Shown in pieces: positions 53,040 to 62,201 of a stretch of DNA of 64,000 bases (position 1 is the stretch's first letter; the number at the start of each line of letters is the position of its first letter). The stretch comes from Roseococcus suduntuyensis. Its GTDB lineage: Bacteria; Pseudomonadota; Alphaproteobacteria; Acetobacterales; Acetobacteraceae. Below the pieces are notes generated by a model. It was not told the DNA's origin. It worked only from the letters and a program-made list of their open reading frames with translations, and searched no databases. Where the stretch lies: NCBI RefSeq assembly GCF_014196305.1, contig NZ_JACIDJ010000001.1, forward strand, positions 399,683 through 463,682, in the 5' to 3' direction. The translations under genes were made by a program, and so were the position numbers.

Positions 53040-54526
53040 TGGGGCGTCTGCGAGATGCCTGGCACGCCCTTCGTGGCTATGCCGCGGCGCAGGACAGCCG
53101 TGCCTCGAGCTGGGCGGCCTCCGGCAGCAGCGCCACGGCCGAGGTTGGTGCCGCCGCACCCACCGTGGCGCGCCGGGCCCGCGACGCCGTGCGCAACGAC
53201 CCCTACGCCGCCCGCATCGTCGATCTCTGGACTGGCAATGCCGTCGGCGCCGGCATCACCACCCGCTGGCCCGACCAGGCCCACGCCGAGGCCTGGCGCC
53301 GCTGGTCCGACAGCACGGCGTGTGACGCCGAGGGCCGGCTCGACCTCTATGGCCTCCAGGCCCTGGTGATGCGCGCCGTGGTCGAGAGCGGCGAGTGCTT
53401 CGTCCGCATGCTGCCGGCCGACATCACGCCCGCCAATCCGATCGGCCTGCGCCTGCAGGTGCTGGAAAGCGATCACCTCGACACAGCGCGGCAGGGCGTG
53501 ATCGAGGGCGTCCCCACCCTACAGGGCATCGGCCTGGGCGAGGCCGGTGAGCCGGTCGGCTATTGGCTGCATCGCGTGCATCCCGGCGCGTCCTGGGTTC
53601 TGCCAGGGGGAGCCACCTGGTTGAGCAGCCAGCGCGTCCCCGCCCGCGACGTGCTGCACATCTATCGCAAGCGCCGGCCCGGCCAGCTGCGCGACGTCTC
53701 CTGGCTGGCGCCGGTGCTGACGCGGCTGCGCGATCTCGGCGATTACGAGGCCGCGCTGCTGATGAAGGCCAAGATCGAGGCCTGCCTGGCCGCGGTGGTC
53801 TCCGAGGATGGCGATGACGCCATGACCGGCCCCGCATCGGGCCTGCTCCGCGATGCACAGGGGCGCACAGTGGAGAGCTTCGAGCCGGGCATGATCCTCT
53901 ATCGCCGCGGCATGGGATCCGTGGAGGTGGTGAACCCCTCCGGGGGCGGCAGTCACGCCGCTTTCGCGCGCCGCGCATTGGAAGCGTCCGCCGTCGGCAC
54001 GGGCCTGACCTACGACCAGGTCGCCGGGGACCTCACCCAGGCGAACTACTCCAGCCTCCGCGCCGGCAAGATCGAGTTCCGCCGGCTCTGCGAGCAGGTG
54101 CAGTACGGTATGCTGATCCCGATGCTGGTGCGGCCCATCGCCGATCGCTTCCACCAGCAGGGCGCGCTGCTCGGGCTGTGGGGCGCTGAGGTGCCGGACG
54201 GCCTCTCGCATGTACCGCCGGCGCACGAGATGATCGACCCGCTGAAGGACACGACGGCGCTGATCGCCCAGGTTCGGGCAGGCTTCGTGCCGCAGCCCGA
54301 GGCGGTCGGCGCCTTCGGCTACGACTTCCGCCAAGTGGTCGAGATGATCCGCGAGGCCAACGCCCTGCTCGACGAGGCCGGCCTGTCGCTCGACAGCGAT
54401 CCCCGCCGCGTCGCGAAGTCGGGCGCCGCCCAGGACGCCGCCCAGCTCGCCGCCATCGAGATCGCCGCCACCGGTGCCGCAGCGCCCCGTGCCGAGCCAG
54501 CGTCTGCCCCAGGAGCACAGCCATGA
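53039..54526 (+). CDS. Portal protein, lambda B type
   Basis: Protein of 495 residues forming the dodecameric portal. 'ARDAVRNDPYAARIVDLWTG' then NAVGAGI is the family opening. 'VESGECFVRMLPAD', 'LQVLESDHLD' and 'QRVPARDVLHIYRKRRPGQL' then RDVSWLAPVL are diagnostic. The start is the ATG overlapping the joiner stop; GTG one codon earlier is possible. The C-terminus is Ala-rich. Confidence 0.93.
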   Translation: MGRLRDAWHALRGYAAAQDSRASSWAASGSSATAEVGAAAPTVARRARDAVRNDPYAARIVDLWTGNAVGAGITTRWPDQAHAEAWRRWSDSTACDAEGRLDLYGLQALVMRAVVESGECFVRMLPADITPANPIGLRLQVLESDHLDTARQGVIEGVPTLQGIGLGEAGEPVGYWLHRVHPGASWVLPGGATWLSSQRVPARDVLHIYRKRRPGQLRDVSWLAPVLTRLRDLGDYEAALLMKAKIEACLAAVVSEDGDDAMTGPASGLLRDAQGRTVESFEPGMILYRRGMGSVEVVNPSGGGSHAAFARRALEASAVGTGLTYDQVAGDLTQANYSSLRAGKIEFRRLCEQVQYGMLIPMLVRPIADRFHQQGALLGLWGAEVPDGLSHVPPAHEMIDPLKDTTALIAQVRAGFVPQPEAVGAFGYDFRQVVEMIREANALLDEAGLSLDSDPRRVAKSGAAQDAAQLAAIEIAATGAAAPRAEPASAPGAQP

Positions 54527-56016
54527 CCGCAGGCGCCTACGACTGGACCGACGACATGCTCAAGATCAAGAGCATGCAGAAGAAGTTCCGCGACAGCTTC
54601 AACGGCACCGAGATCAACCCGGCGCGATGGGAAATCGCGGCCACCGGCGGCGGCATCACCCACACCGTGGCGGATGGCGCGGTCACCATCTCCACCGGCA
54701 CCACGCTGGACGACGAGCTGACGCTCACCAGCCGCACCACCTTCACCATCCCGCTGAGGGTCATGGTGGCGGTGAATATGAGCCAGCGCATCGTCGGCCA
54801 ATCCGTCTGGCTCGAGCTGGTCAGCATCGATCCCACCACCGCCCAGCCGGATGGGCGCAGCGCCGCGGCCTGGCGGCTGGATGGCGCCAGCCCGACGCTC
54901 GCCAACTACGAGGTGGGGAGCGAGGGCGCGCCGCGCCTCGGCAGCACTTCCGGCAGCACCATTCCCACCACTGCGCCCGCGGGCTGGTCGGTGCTGGAGC
55001 TCGAGCCGACCAACGACGAATGCTACTTCCACGGGCGGCTGCTCGACACCACCGCGGCGCGCTCGAACTCCTATGTCCGCCACCAGCAGATCCCAGAGCC
55101 GAATGCGCTGTATCGCTTTCGCATCCGCGTGCGGAACCGGCAGGTCTTCCACGGCATCTCCGCGGTGGCGAACAATGGCGGAGGCGCGGTGCGCATCACC
55201 CGCGCGGCGCATGGCTTTGCGACGAACGATGTGGTGACCGTCGCCGATGTATCGGGCGTGCCGGGCGCCAACGGCACGTTCACAATCACGGTCATCGACG
55301 CGAACAGCTTTGACCTGGTGGGCTCGACCTTCACCGGCGCCTATCTGAACACCGGCTGGGCCTCGGTCTCGCGCAACCTCGCGCCGGTCTCGAACACCGA
55401 CATCAAGGTCCAGTTCGTCACCATCGCGGACTATGCCGAGCTGACGACGGAAATCACGGCCGGCCGCGGCCAGTCGGTTGCGGGCCAGGGGCTGGGCGTG
55501 AACGTCCTCAGCACCATCCCGCCGAGCGTCACGCCGGTGGGCGGCCAGGCGCGCAACACGAGCGGCGCCTTGCCGGTCCTGGCCGCCACCGGCTACTCGG
55601 CCAACCCGGTCGCGGTGACCACGGCGCGCGGCGTCGATCTGCTGGCGACACTGATCGGCGCGCTGGTCACCAAGCCCTACGCCATCCCGGAGGCCGACTG
55701 GCAATACGCCGCTGCCACGGGCGGGATCATCAACACCACCGACGTGGTGCTCCGGGCGGCCGCCGCGGCCGGCATCCGCAACTACGTGACCTCGATCGAC
55801 ATCCGCAACGCGCACGCGACGGTGGCGACGGAGGTGGTGATCAAGGACGGCGCCACGGTGATCTGGCGGCAGCTGCTGCCGGCCGCGATGGCCGCGCCCG
55901 TGGAGATCACCTTTCCCACGCCTCTGCGAGGCACTGCGGCCACGGCCATGAACGTCGCCTGCATCACCACCGGGGCGCAGGTCTACGTCAACGCGCAGGG
56001 CTTCGCCGCGCCCTGA
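54523..56016 (+). CDS. Unknown virion protein between portal and capsid genes
   Basis: Protein of 497 residues, beta-rich with little charge, as in structural or fibre proteins. About residues 210-285 ('VRITRAAHGFATNDVVTVAD' then VSGVPGANGTFTITVIDANS) resemble the FCCH-like repeat seen in phage tail proteins. The C-terminal 90 residues ('TDVVLRAAAAAGIRNYVTSI' and 'ATAMNVACITTGAQVYVNAQ') look like a beta-sandwich tip. Position between portal and protease is unusual for a fibre. It may be a head decoration or accessory protein. Overlaps the portal stop by four bases. Confidence 0.7.
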   Translation: MTAGAYDWTDDMLKIKSMQKKFRDSFNGTEINPARWEIAATGGGITHTVADGAVTISTGTTLDDELTLTSRTTFTIPLRVMVAVNMSQRIVGQSVWLELVSIDPTTAQPDGRSAAAWRLDGASPTLANYEVGSEGAPRLGSTSGSTIPTTAPAGWSVLELEPTNDECYFHGRLLDTTAARSNSYVRHQQIPEPNALYRFRIRVRNRQVFHGISAVANNGGGAVRITRAAHGFATNDVVTVADVSGVPGANGTFTITVIDANSFDLVGSTFTGAYLNTGWASVSRNLAPVSNTDIKVQFVTIADYAELTTEITAGRGQSVAGQGLGVNVLSTIPPSVTPVGGQARNTSGALPVLAATGYSANPVAVTTARGVDLLATLIGALVTKPYAIPEADWQYAAATGGIINTTDVVLRAAAAAGIRNYVTSIDIRNAHATVATEVVIKDGATVIWRQLLPAAMAAPVEITFPTPLRGTAATAMNVACITTGAQVYVNAQGFAAP

Positions 56017-56041
56017 TCGGCGCTGCCCAGGAGAACGCCTC

Positions 56042-58147
56042 ATGATCGAGCCGATCGAACCGGGCGGGGACCTCTCCGCGCCGGAGGCCACGCCTTTGCC
56101 CGATCGACTTCCCACCGCTGGGCAGTCGATCATCGCGTGCCGCGCCCTGGCCGCACCGGTCACGGTCAATCGCGCGGCCCGCACCGTCGAGGTGGTGTGG
56201 TCCACTGGCGCCCGCGCGCGGAACTTCGTGCCCCCGCTCGGTCTCATCATCGAGGAGCTCGACATGCGGCCGGAGGCGGTGCGCATGGACGCGCTGCGCT
56301 CGGGCCGCGCGCCCGTCCTCGACACGCACCGCCGCGCCGGGACGCGGGATGTGCTCGGCCGCGTCACCGCCGCCCGCCTCGAGGCCGGCCGCGGCTACGC
56401 CACGCTTCAGTTCAGCGGCGCGGACGACGTCGAGCCGGTCTGGCAGCGCGTCGCGGACGGCACGCTGCAATCCGTCAGCGTCGGCTATCGCGTGCACCGC
56501 TACGAGCCGCGGCCGGACGCGGCCACCGGCCAGACCATCCACCGCGCCGTGGATTGGGAGCCCTACGAGATCTCGATCGTGCCCGTCCCGGTGGACGCGG
56601 CCGCTGTCGTCCGTGGCGAGGGGGATCAGGGCACCCCCGCCACCGCCATCGAACCCGCCCTGACCATCCCCGAGGAACCACCCATGCCCGAGACGACGCC
56701 GGCTTCGCCGGATCCCGCGCCGGCGCCGCCCGCGCCGCCCAGCACCTCGCCCCAGGAGAGCCCCGTGACCACCACCGCCCCGCCGGAACCCACCCGCGCC
56801 GCACCGACCCCGCCCGATCTCGAGGCCATCCGCGCCGAGGCGGACCGCGCCGCCGTCGAGCGCATCGCCGCCTATGAGCCGGTGCTGGCCGCCGCTCGCG
56901 GCCTGGTGACCCCCGACATGCTCGACGCCATGCGCGAGGCCGCCATCCGCGACCGCATCTCGCCCGAGGTGCTGCGTGGCCGCCTGTGGGACGCCTTCGC
57001 CCAGAGCGCGCCGCGCCCCTCCCTGCCGGCGCGCCCGGAGACCGGCCCCGGCCAGGACGACCCGGCCAGCCTGCTCGACGCCATGGCCGAGGCGCTCGCC
57101 GCCCGCTCCATGCCCGGCTACCAGGCGCCCAGCACCGGCCCCGGCGCCGGCCGCCACGTCGAATTCATGGGCTGGCGCCCCTCCGACATGATGGGCGAAC
57201 TGCTCCGCGCCCGGGGCGAGCGGAACATCCCCCGCAACCCGACCATCCTCGCCGAGCGCGCCTTCCACACCACCAGCGACTTCCCCGCGCTGCTCTCGGC
57301 CGCGGCCAACAAGATGCTGCTCGCGGCCTATGCCCCGGCGCAGCCGACCTATCGCACGCTGTTCCTCCGCCGCGATTTTCGGGACTTCAAGCCGCACCGC
57401 CACCTGCGCGTGGGGGATTTCCCCAACCTCGTGGCGCTGTCCGAGAACGGCGAGATCCAGGCTGGCACCATGTCGGAAAGCCAGGAGCTGGTGTTCCTGC
57501 AGACCTTCGCGCGCCGCATCCGTGTGACGCGGCAGATGCTGGTCAACGACGACCTCGGCGCCTTCACCGACTTCGCCTCCATGATCGGCCGGCGCGTGGC
57601 CGATTTCGAGAACGCGACGGCCTATGCGCTGGTGAACAGTGCCAACGGCGATGGCCCGACGCTCATCACCGGCAATGCCGCGGTCTTCGGCACGGCTGCG
57701 GCACGCGCCAACAAGGCGGGTGCCGGCACGCTGCTGGACCTGCCGAACCTGGCGCTCGGCCGTGCCGCCGTGATGCGGCAGCGGACGCTCGACGGCCTGC
57801 CCATCGCGGTGGGCTCGCAGATGCGCCTGCTGGTCGGGCCGAACCAGGAGCTCGCGGCGCGGCAGCTGACGGTTAGCGTCGCCGCGACGCAGACCTCGAA
57901 CGCGAACGTCTATGCCGGCTTCGTCCAGCCGCTGGTCGAGCCGCTGATCCCGGCCAACCGCTGGTACCTCTTCTCCGATCCCTTCTCGGCCCCCGTCTAC
58001 GTCTACGGCTATCTGAACGGCGCCGAGGGACCGCAGGTCACCACAGGCAATGTCCAGGGCGTGGATGGCGTCGAGGTCTCGGTGATCTTCGACTTCGGCG
58101 TGGGTGCCATCGACTGGCGCGGCGCCTGGTTCAACCCGGGCACCTGA
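56042..58147 (+). CDS. Prohead protease-major capsid fusion
   Basis: Protein of 701 residues. Residues about 30-190 are an HK97-type prohead protease-like domain ('VNRAARTVEVVWSTGARARN', 'DTHRRAGTRDVLGRVTAARL' with His, 'DGTLQSVSVGYRVHRYEPRP' with Ser, 'DWEPYEISIVPVPVDA'). A Pro/Thr-rich linker and helical delta-like region follow. Residues about 370-701 are the major capsid protein ('ERAFHTTSDFPALLSAAANK', 'RRDFRDFKPHRHLRVGDFPN' and so on). An internal start at 56684 could yield capsid alone. Confidence 0.85.
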   Translation: MIEPIEPGGDLSAPEATPLPDRLPTAGQSIIACRALAAPVTVNRAARTVEVVWSTGARARNFVPPLGLIIEELDMRPEAVRMDALRSGRAPVLDTHRRAGTRDVLGRVTAARLEAGRGYATLQFSGADDVEPVWQRVADGTLQSVSVGYRVHRYEPRPDAATGQTIHRAVDWEPYEISIVPVPVDAAAVVRGEGDQGTPATAIEPALTIPEEPPMPETTPASPDPAPAPPAPPSTSPQESPVTTTAPPEPTRAAPTPPDLEAIRAEADRAAVERIAAYEPVLAAARGLVTPDMLDAMREAAIRDRISPEVLRGRLWDAFAQSAPRPSLPARPETGPGQDDPASLLDAMAEALAARSMPGYQAPSTGPGAGRHVEFMGWRPSDMMGELLRARGERNIPRNPTILAERAFHTTSDFPALLSAAANKMLLAAYAPAQPTYRTLFLRRDFRDFKPHRHLRVGDFPNLVALSENGEIQAGTMSESQELVFLQTFARRIRVTRQMLVNDDLGAFTDFASMIGRRVADFENATAYALVNSANGDGPTLITGNAAVFGTAAARANKAGAGTLLDLPNLALGRAAVMRQRTLDGLPIAVGSQMRLLVGPNQELAARQLTVSVAATQTSNANVYAGFVQPLVEPLIPANRWYLFSDPFSAPVYVYGYLNGAEGPQVTTGNVQGVDGVEVSVIFDFGVGAIDWRGAWFNPGT
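56672..56686 (+). promoter_or_regulatory. Internal ribosome-binding site and ATG inside the protease-capsid gene
   Basis: GAGGA at 56672-56676 lies 7 bases before an in-frame ATG at 56684 (codon 215). Initiation here would make a protein with the linker, delta-like region and capsid but no protease, similar in principle to nested starts in lambda C/Nu3. Confidence 0.55.
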
Positions 58148-58178
58148 TCCCGGCTCATCCCGTCCATCGTGAACCCAT

Positions 58179-58214
58179 GCAGAGGGCGCCCCACCGGGCG
58201 CCTTCTGCGTTTCT
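58179..58214 (+). terminator. Terminator after the capsid gene
   Basis: GCAGAGGGCGCCC (58179-58191), loop CACC, GGGCGCCTTCTGC (58196-58208): 13-bp stem with one G-T pair, followed by GTTTCT. It lies between the capsid stop and the DUF2190 gene, so expression may step down here. Confidence 0.7.
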
Positions 58215-58229
58215 GGAGCTCCCATCCCC

Positions 58230-58577
58230 ATGCGCAACTACGTCCAGCCGGGCAACAGCCTGGCCATCGCCGTTCCCTATGCGGGCGGCATCCTCTCCGG
58301 CCAGGGCGTCCTGGTCGGCGCACTGTTCGGCGTGGCCGCTGTCGACGGCGCGCAGAACGCCGTAATCGAGGCCGCCACCCAGGGCGTCTTCGACATCACC
58401 AAGGAACCCGCGCTCGCCATCACCGCCGGCGCCCGCGTCTTCTGGGACAACACCAACCGGCGCATCACCACCACCGCGACCGGCAATTTCCAGGTCGGCA
58501 TCGCCACCCTGGCCGCGCTCGCCGCGGACACCACCGTCCGGGTGTGGCTGAACCGCGTGCCGGCGATCGGCACGTGA
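58230..58577 (+). CDS. DUF2190 capsid cement protein
   Basis: Protein of 115 residues. 'YVQPGNSLAIAVPYAGGILS' and 'VFDITKEPALAITAGARVFW' then D-N-T-N-R-R-I-T are typical of DUF2190, small head proteins that stabilise capsids. GGAG precedes the ATG. Its stop overlaps the endolysin GTG (GTGA). Confidence 0.85.
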   Translation: MRNYVQPGNSLAIAVPYAGGILSGQGVLVGALFGVAAVDGAQNAVIEAATQGVFDITKEPALAITAGARVFWDNTNRRITTTATGNFQVGIATLAALAADTTVRVWLNRVPAIGT

Positions 58578-59212
58578 GCATCGATCCCAAAGCCACGCGG
58601 GGCTATCGCAACCGCAACCCGGGCAACATCGAGCACGTCCCTGCCAACAAGTGGCAGGGGCTGGCCGAGCCGCCGTCGGATGGGCGCTTCTGCCGCTTCA
58701 CCAGCCACGAACTCGGCATCCGGGCGCTCGCCGCGCTGCTGGTCACCTATCAGGACCGGCACAAGCTGCGCACGCCACGCGCGATCATCGAGCGGTGGGC
58801 GCCCAAGGTGGAGAACGACACCGCGGCCTATGTCGCAGTGGTAGCGCGGCGGATCGGCGTCGGGCCGGATGATGCGATCGACCTGCATCGGCACGATCAT
58901 CTCCGCCCGCTCGTGGAGGCCATCATCCACCATGAATGCGCCGGGCTGTCCTATCCGGTCGGCGTGATCGATCGCGCGCTGACCCTCGCGGGCGTTCCTC
59001 CGGCCGCGCCCGTGACGCTGCGGGAGGTCGCCGCCGTCACAGGCACCGGCCGCGGTGCAGTGCTGGTGGGTGCCGCGGGCATCGCCACGGCGGTCGCGCA
59101 GGCCGCACCGGCGATCCAGGCGCTGGGCACGCTGGCGCCAGCCGTCGCCATCGCGGTCATCGTCGCCGCGGTGGTGGGCGTTCTCGCCTGGCGGCTGCGG
59201 CGGCCAGCATGA
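58574..59212 (+). CDS. P5-like muralytic protein with C-terminal membrane helix
   Basis: Protein of 212 residues starting at GTG. The N-terminal 140 residues match the PM2 P5-like lysin family: 'ATRGYRNRNPGNIEHVPANK', 'DGRFCRFTSHELGIRALAAL' and 'TPRAIIERWAPKVENDTAAY'. The C-terminal 60 residues are hydrophobic, ending in a clear membrane segment 'LAPAVAIAVIVAAVVGVLAW' plus RLRRPA. It likely cuts peptidoglycan, either for lysis or as a virion-associated entry enzyme. Its place among head genes favours the latter but does not prove it. Confidence 0.78.
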   Translation: MSIDPKATRGYRNRNPGNIEHVPANKWQGLAEPPSDGRFCRFTSHELGIRALAALLVTYQDRHKLRTPRAIIERWAPKVENDTAAYVAVVARRIGVGPDDAIDLHRHDHLRPLVEAIIHHECAGLSYPVGVIDRALTLAGVPPAAPVTLREVAAVTGTGRGAVLVGAAGIATAVAQAAPAIQALGTLAPAVAIAVIVAAVVGVLAWRLRRPA

Positions 59213-59517
59213 GTGCCTTCGCCGCGGCCATGGACGCGCTGGCCGCGGATCCGAACATCGGCACGACTGCGACCTATCGCACGGGCGGGACCGGGGCGCC
59301 GGTCCTGCTCCGCGTGCTCCGCTCGTCGCCGGACCGGCTGGGCGACGCCTTCGGTACCAGCGTGATCCAGGCATCGGACATCCTGACGGTGGCCATCGCC
59401 GTGCTGCCCAGCGCCGAGGCCGACGACACCTTCACCCTCGGAGCCGACACCCTGACCGTCCAGCACGCGGAGCGCGACGCCGCCGGCATCGCTTGGCGCG
59501 TTTTCTGCCGCCGATAG
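59209..59517 (+). CDS. Head-tail connector/stopper-like protein
   Basis: Protein of 102 residues, 'NIGTTATYRTGGTGAPVLLR' then VLRSSPDRLGDAFGT, and 'DTFTLGADTLTVQHAERDAA' with GIAWRVFCRR. That beta pattern is usual for small head-closure or tail-completion proteins. The ATG overlaps the endolysin stop by four bases. Family not certain. Confidence 0.65.
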   Translation: MSAFAAAMDALAADPNIGTTATYRTGGTGAPVLLRVLRSSPDRLGDAFGTSVIQASDILTVAIAVLPSAEADDTFTLGADTLTVQHAERDAAGIAWRVFCRR

Positions 59518-59527
59518 GAGCACCGCC

Positions 59528-59827
59528 ATGATCGACCCCGAACGCATCGGCAGCATTATCGGTGAGGCGCTGCTCGCCGGCGCCCTGGGCGCGCTCGGGG
59601 CGATGGCGCGCTTCTCGTCCACCGACCGGCCGCTGCTGACCCGCGCCTATCTGCTGCACGCGCTGGCCGGCGGCAGCCTCGGCACCGGCGCCTGGCTCAT
59701 TGCCCATGCCTTCGAGCTCGACGGCTGGTGGCTGTTTGCCGTCGCGTGGCTGGCCGGCACGCTCGGCTATGCCGCGCTGCACGATCTGCTGCTGCGCATT
59801 CTCAGCCGCAAGTTCGGCGGGCGCTGA
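59528..59827 (+). CDS. Putative holin
   Basis: Protein of 99 residues with three hydrophobic segments ('IGEALLAGALGALGAMARF', 'LHALAGGSLGTGAWLIAHAF', 'WWLFAVAWLAGTLGYAAL') and a basic C-terminus, the layout of class I phage holins. It lies one gene after the lysin. It probably forms membrane holes timed for lysis. Confidence 0.75.
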   Translation: MIDPERIGSIIGEALLAGALGALGAMARFSSTDRPLLTRAYLLHALAGGSLGTGAWLIAHAFELDGWWLFAVAWLAGTLGYAALHDLLLRILSRKFGGR

Positions 59828-59830
59828 TCC

Positions 59831-60556
59831 ATGCGCCTCGGCGCCAGCATCGTGGGCGACCTCCGCAAGGTGCTGGCCGATGAGGTGAAGGCGGGGGAGC
59901 GCGCAGCCATGACCGCCATCCGCGCCGAGACGGAGCAGGTGAAGGCCGAGTTGCGCCGGCAGGTCACCACCGCCTTCTCGGGTAACGCCCGCGGTATCGC
60001 CAATGCCTGGCGGTCGATGATCTTCCCGCGGTCCGGGCAGTCGCTGCGGCCGGCGGGGCTGGTCTTCACCAAGGTGCCGAACGTCATCGACGCATTCGAG
60101 CGTGGGGCGCTGATCCGCGCCAGGGGCGGAGGGAAGTTCCTGGCCATTCCGACTGGCTTCAATGCGGCGCGGGGACGCAGGGGGCGCGGCGAGAAGGACA
60201 TGCGGGTCACGCCGGCCCAGATGGTCGCTTCCGGCCAGGCCTTCCTGCGGCCGTTCAAGTCGGGGCGGGGTTTCGTGTGGTGCCTGCCGCTGCGGCAGGG
60301 CGAGCAGACCGGGCGGCGGCGCAGGACCCGGCTGGTGGCGGGCGGGGTCACGGAAGTCGGTACGGCCAACCGCAAGGGCCGCGAGGCCTGGGCGCGCGGC
60401 CTGCTGGAGCAGGGGATGGTGCCAATGTTTCTCCTCCTGCCCCAGGTGAAGCTCGCCAAGCGGCTCGACGTGCGCGGTGCGGCTGAGCGCGGGCTACGCC
60501 GGCTGCCGGGCCGTTTCGTCGCGGCATGGGAGCGCGAGAGCAGGCGGTCAGCATGA
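59831..60556 (+). CDS. DUF6441-family phage tail/neck protein
   Basis: Protein of 241 residues. Helical N-terminus with 'RAAMTAIRAETEQVKAELRR', then 'NVIDAFERGALIRARGGGKF' and a basic central loop. Similar to DUF6441 (minor tail or neck, HK97 gp10-like). Its exact role is inferred from order. Confidence 0.7.
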   Translation: MRLGASIVGDLRKVLADEVKAGERAAMTAIRAETEQVKAELRRQVTTAFSGNARGIANAWRSMIFPRSGQSLRPAGLVFTKVPNVIDAFERGALIRARGGGKFLAIPTGFNAARGRRGRGEKDMRVTPAQMVASGQAFLRPFKSGRGFVWCLPLRQGEQTGRRRRTRLVAGGVTEVGTANRKGREAWARGLLEQGMVPMFLLLPQVKLAKRLDVRGAAERGLRRLPGRFVAAWERESRRSA

Positions 60557-60999
60557 GCGCGCGCGAGACCGCCATCGCCGCGCTGCACAGCCGACTCGTC
60601 ACGTCGCTGGCCGTTCGGAACCCGGCACCGCTGGTGCTGCGCGGCGAGACCATCCCGCAGCGCATTCCTGCTGGCGGGCTAGTGGTCGTCCGCGACGGCG
60701 AGGCGGTGGAGGAGACACCAATCCTCTCCCCGCTCACCTGGCAGGTTGAGCACCGCGCCGAGGTCGAGATCACCGTGGCCGGCGCCATACCGGCCGCGCG
60801 CAGCACCCTGCTCGATGCGCTCTTGGTGGATGTCGCCGCGGCGATCACCGCCAACCGCACGCTCGGCGGCGCTGTGGAGTGGGCGCAGCCCGGCAGCGCC
60901 TCATTCGAAGATATCGAGTTCGAAGGCGCCGCAGCGGCCCGTGCCGCCGCCATCCCCATCACCCTCTGGTTCACCGTCGCCGGCTCGCCGCTGGCCTGA
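60553..60999 (+). CDS. Tail terminator-like protein
   Basis: Protein of 148 residues: 'ARETAIAALHSRLVTSLAVR' and 'WQVEHRAEVEITVAGAIPAA', with 'FEGAAAARAAAIPITLWFTV'. This is the alpha/beta pattern of phage tail-completion (gpU-like) proteins, in the expected slot before the tail tube gene. It overlaps DUF6441 by four bases. Confidence 0.7.
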   Translation: MSARETAIAALHSRLVTSLAVRNPAPLVLRGETIPQRIPAGGLVVVRDGEAVEETPILSPLTWQVEHRAEVEITVAGAIPAARSTLLDALLVDVAAAITANRTLGGAVEWAQPGSASFEDIEFEGAAAARAAAIPITLWFTVAGSPLA

Positions 61000-61020
61000 T
61001 CCCCTTCCAGGAGAAAGCCC

Positions 61021-61974
61021 ATGCCCCGTGCCATCGGCGCGAATTGCCGTCTGCTCATGCTGCCCGAGACCGTCTATGGCACCGCCCCCGGCAGCAACTG
61101 GCGGCGCATGCCGTTCCTGTCCTGCGATCTTGGCGCCGAGCAGCCGCTGCTGGATGCCGACGTCATCGGCGTGGGCAGCAACCGCGATCCGGCCGCGCCC
61201 TTCCTCGACACGGTGACTGTCGCTGGCCAGGCAGTGGTGCCGGTCGATCTGATCAACATCGGGCACTGGCTGCGGCTGCTGCTCGGCGCGCCGACCACCA
61301 CCGGCACGACCAACTTCATCCACACCTTCGGCTCGGGCGCGGCCTCGCTGCCGAGCAACGCCATGGAGATCGGCTATCCGGACGTGCCGTCCTTCGACGT
61401 CTGCACCGGCGTGCGCGCCGACACGCTGGAGATGGACTTCACGCCCACCGGCGCGGCGACCGCGACCTTTGGGCTGCTCGGCCAGGGATCGGTGCGGACC
61501 GGCGCGACGTCAGGCGGCACGCCGACCAGCGCGGCCTACACCGCCTTCAACAAGGCGCAGGGGTCCATCACCCGCAGCAGCGTGGCGCTGGCGCAGGTCA
61601 CCGGCGCGCGGCTCACCTACGCCAACGGCATGGAGGCGGTGCGCACCATCCGCGCCGATCGTCGCGTGGAGGGCGTCGATCCCGGCATCGCCCGCTGCAC
61701 TGGCCAGATCACCGTGCGCTTCGAGAATACAACGCTGCTGGCCCAGGCGCAGGCCGGCACCTCGGCCGAATTCGCCATGGCCTTCACCATCGATGCGAAC
61801 CGCAGCCTGACCATCACGCTGCACGAGGTCTATCTGGCGCTGGCCAAGACGCCGATCGAGGGGCCGGCCGGCGTGGAGGCCAGCTTCGATTTCAGGGCCG
61901 CCTTCAACGCGACGGCGACGCGGATGATGACGGCGGTGCTGCGGAACCAGCAGGCCGCCACGGATTACGCGTGA
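61021..61974 (+). CDS. Phage tail tube protein
   Basis: Protein of 317 residues. 'CRLLMLPETVYGTAPGSNWR' and 'GQAVVPVDLINIGHWLRLLL' then GAPTTTGTTNFIHTFGSG are the common start of long-tail tube proteins of this family. The C-terminal half has the beta-rich fold ('TGQITVRFENTTLLAQAQAG'). AGGAGAAAG gives a strong ribosome-binding site. It is the last clear prophage gene in view. Confidence 0.88.
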   Translation: MPRAIGANCRLLMLPETVYGTAPGSNWRRMPFLSCDLGAEQPLLDADVIGVGSNRDPAAPFLDTVTVAGQAVVPVDLINIGHWLRLLLGAPTTTGTTNFIHTFGSGAASLPSNAMEIGYPDVPSFDVCTGVRADTLEMDFTPTGAATATFGLLGQGSVRTGATSGGTPTSAAYTAFNKAQGSITRSSVALAQVTGARLTYANGMEAVRTIRADRRVEGVDPGIARCTGQITVRFENTTLLAQAQAGTSAEFAMAFTIDANRSLTITLHEVYLALAKTPIEGPAGVEASFDFRAAFNATATRMMTAVLRNQQAATDYA

Positions 61975-62201
61975 GGCCGGAACATGGGCTGGCCGGTCGC
62001 TTCGTGCGGAACGCGGCGGCAGGCGCCTTCGGCCGGACGTATTCTTTGCCCTCGTGAGCGGGCATGTAAGCAGCCCTCCAGTCATGGGCGATGGCGAGGG
62101 TGCGTGTCAGTCATTGCGCGTGGCGGCGCCACCGGTCTTGTGTTTATGGGGGGCAGTCAATCCATCGCTGCCCAGGCGCGAATTAATGCTGCTGGACGTA
62201 G
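61975..62201. other. Gap at the end of the visible tail module
   Basis: A plus-strand frame from 61984 continues for 82 codons but has no phage-like sequence and unusual composition, and it overlaps the opposing gene. No tail-assembly chaperone or tape-measure gene follows as expected. The gap may hold the breakpoint of an insertion. Confidence 0.4.
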
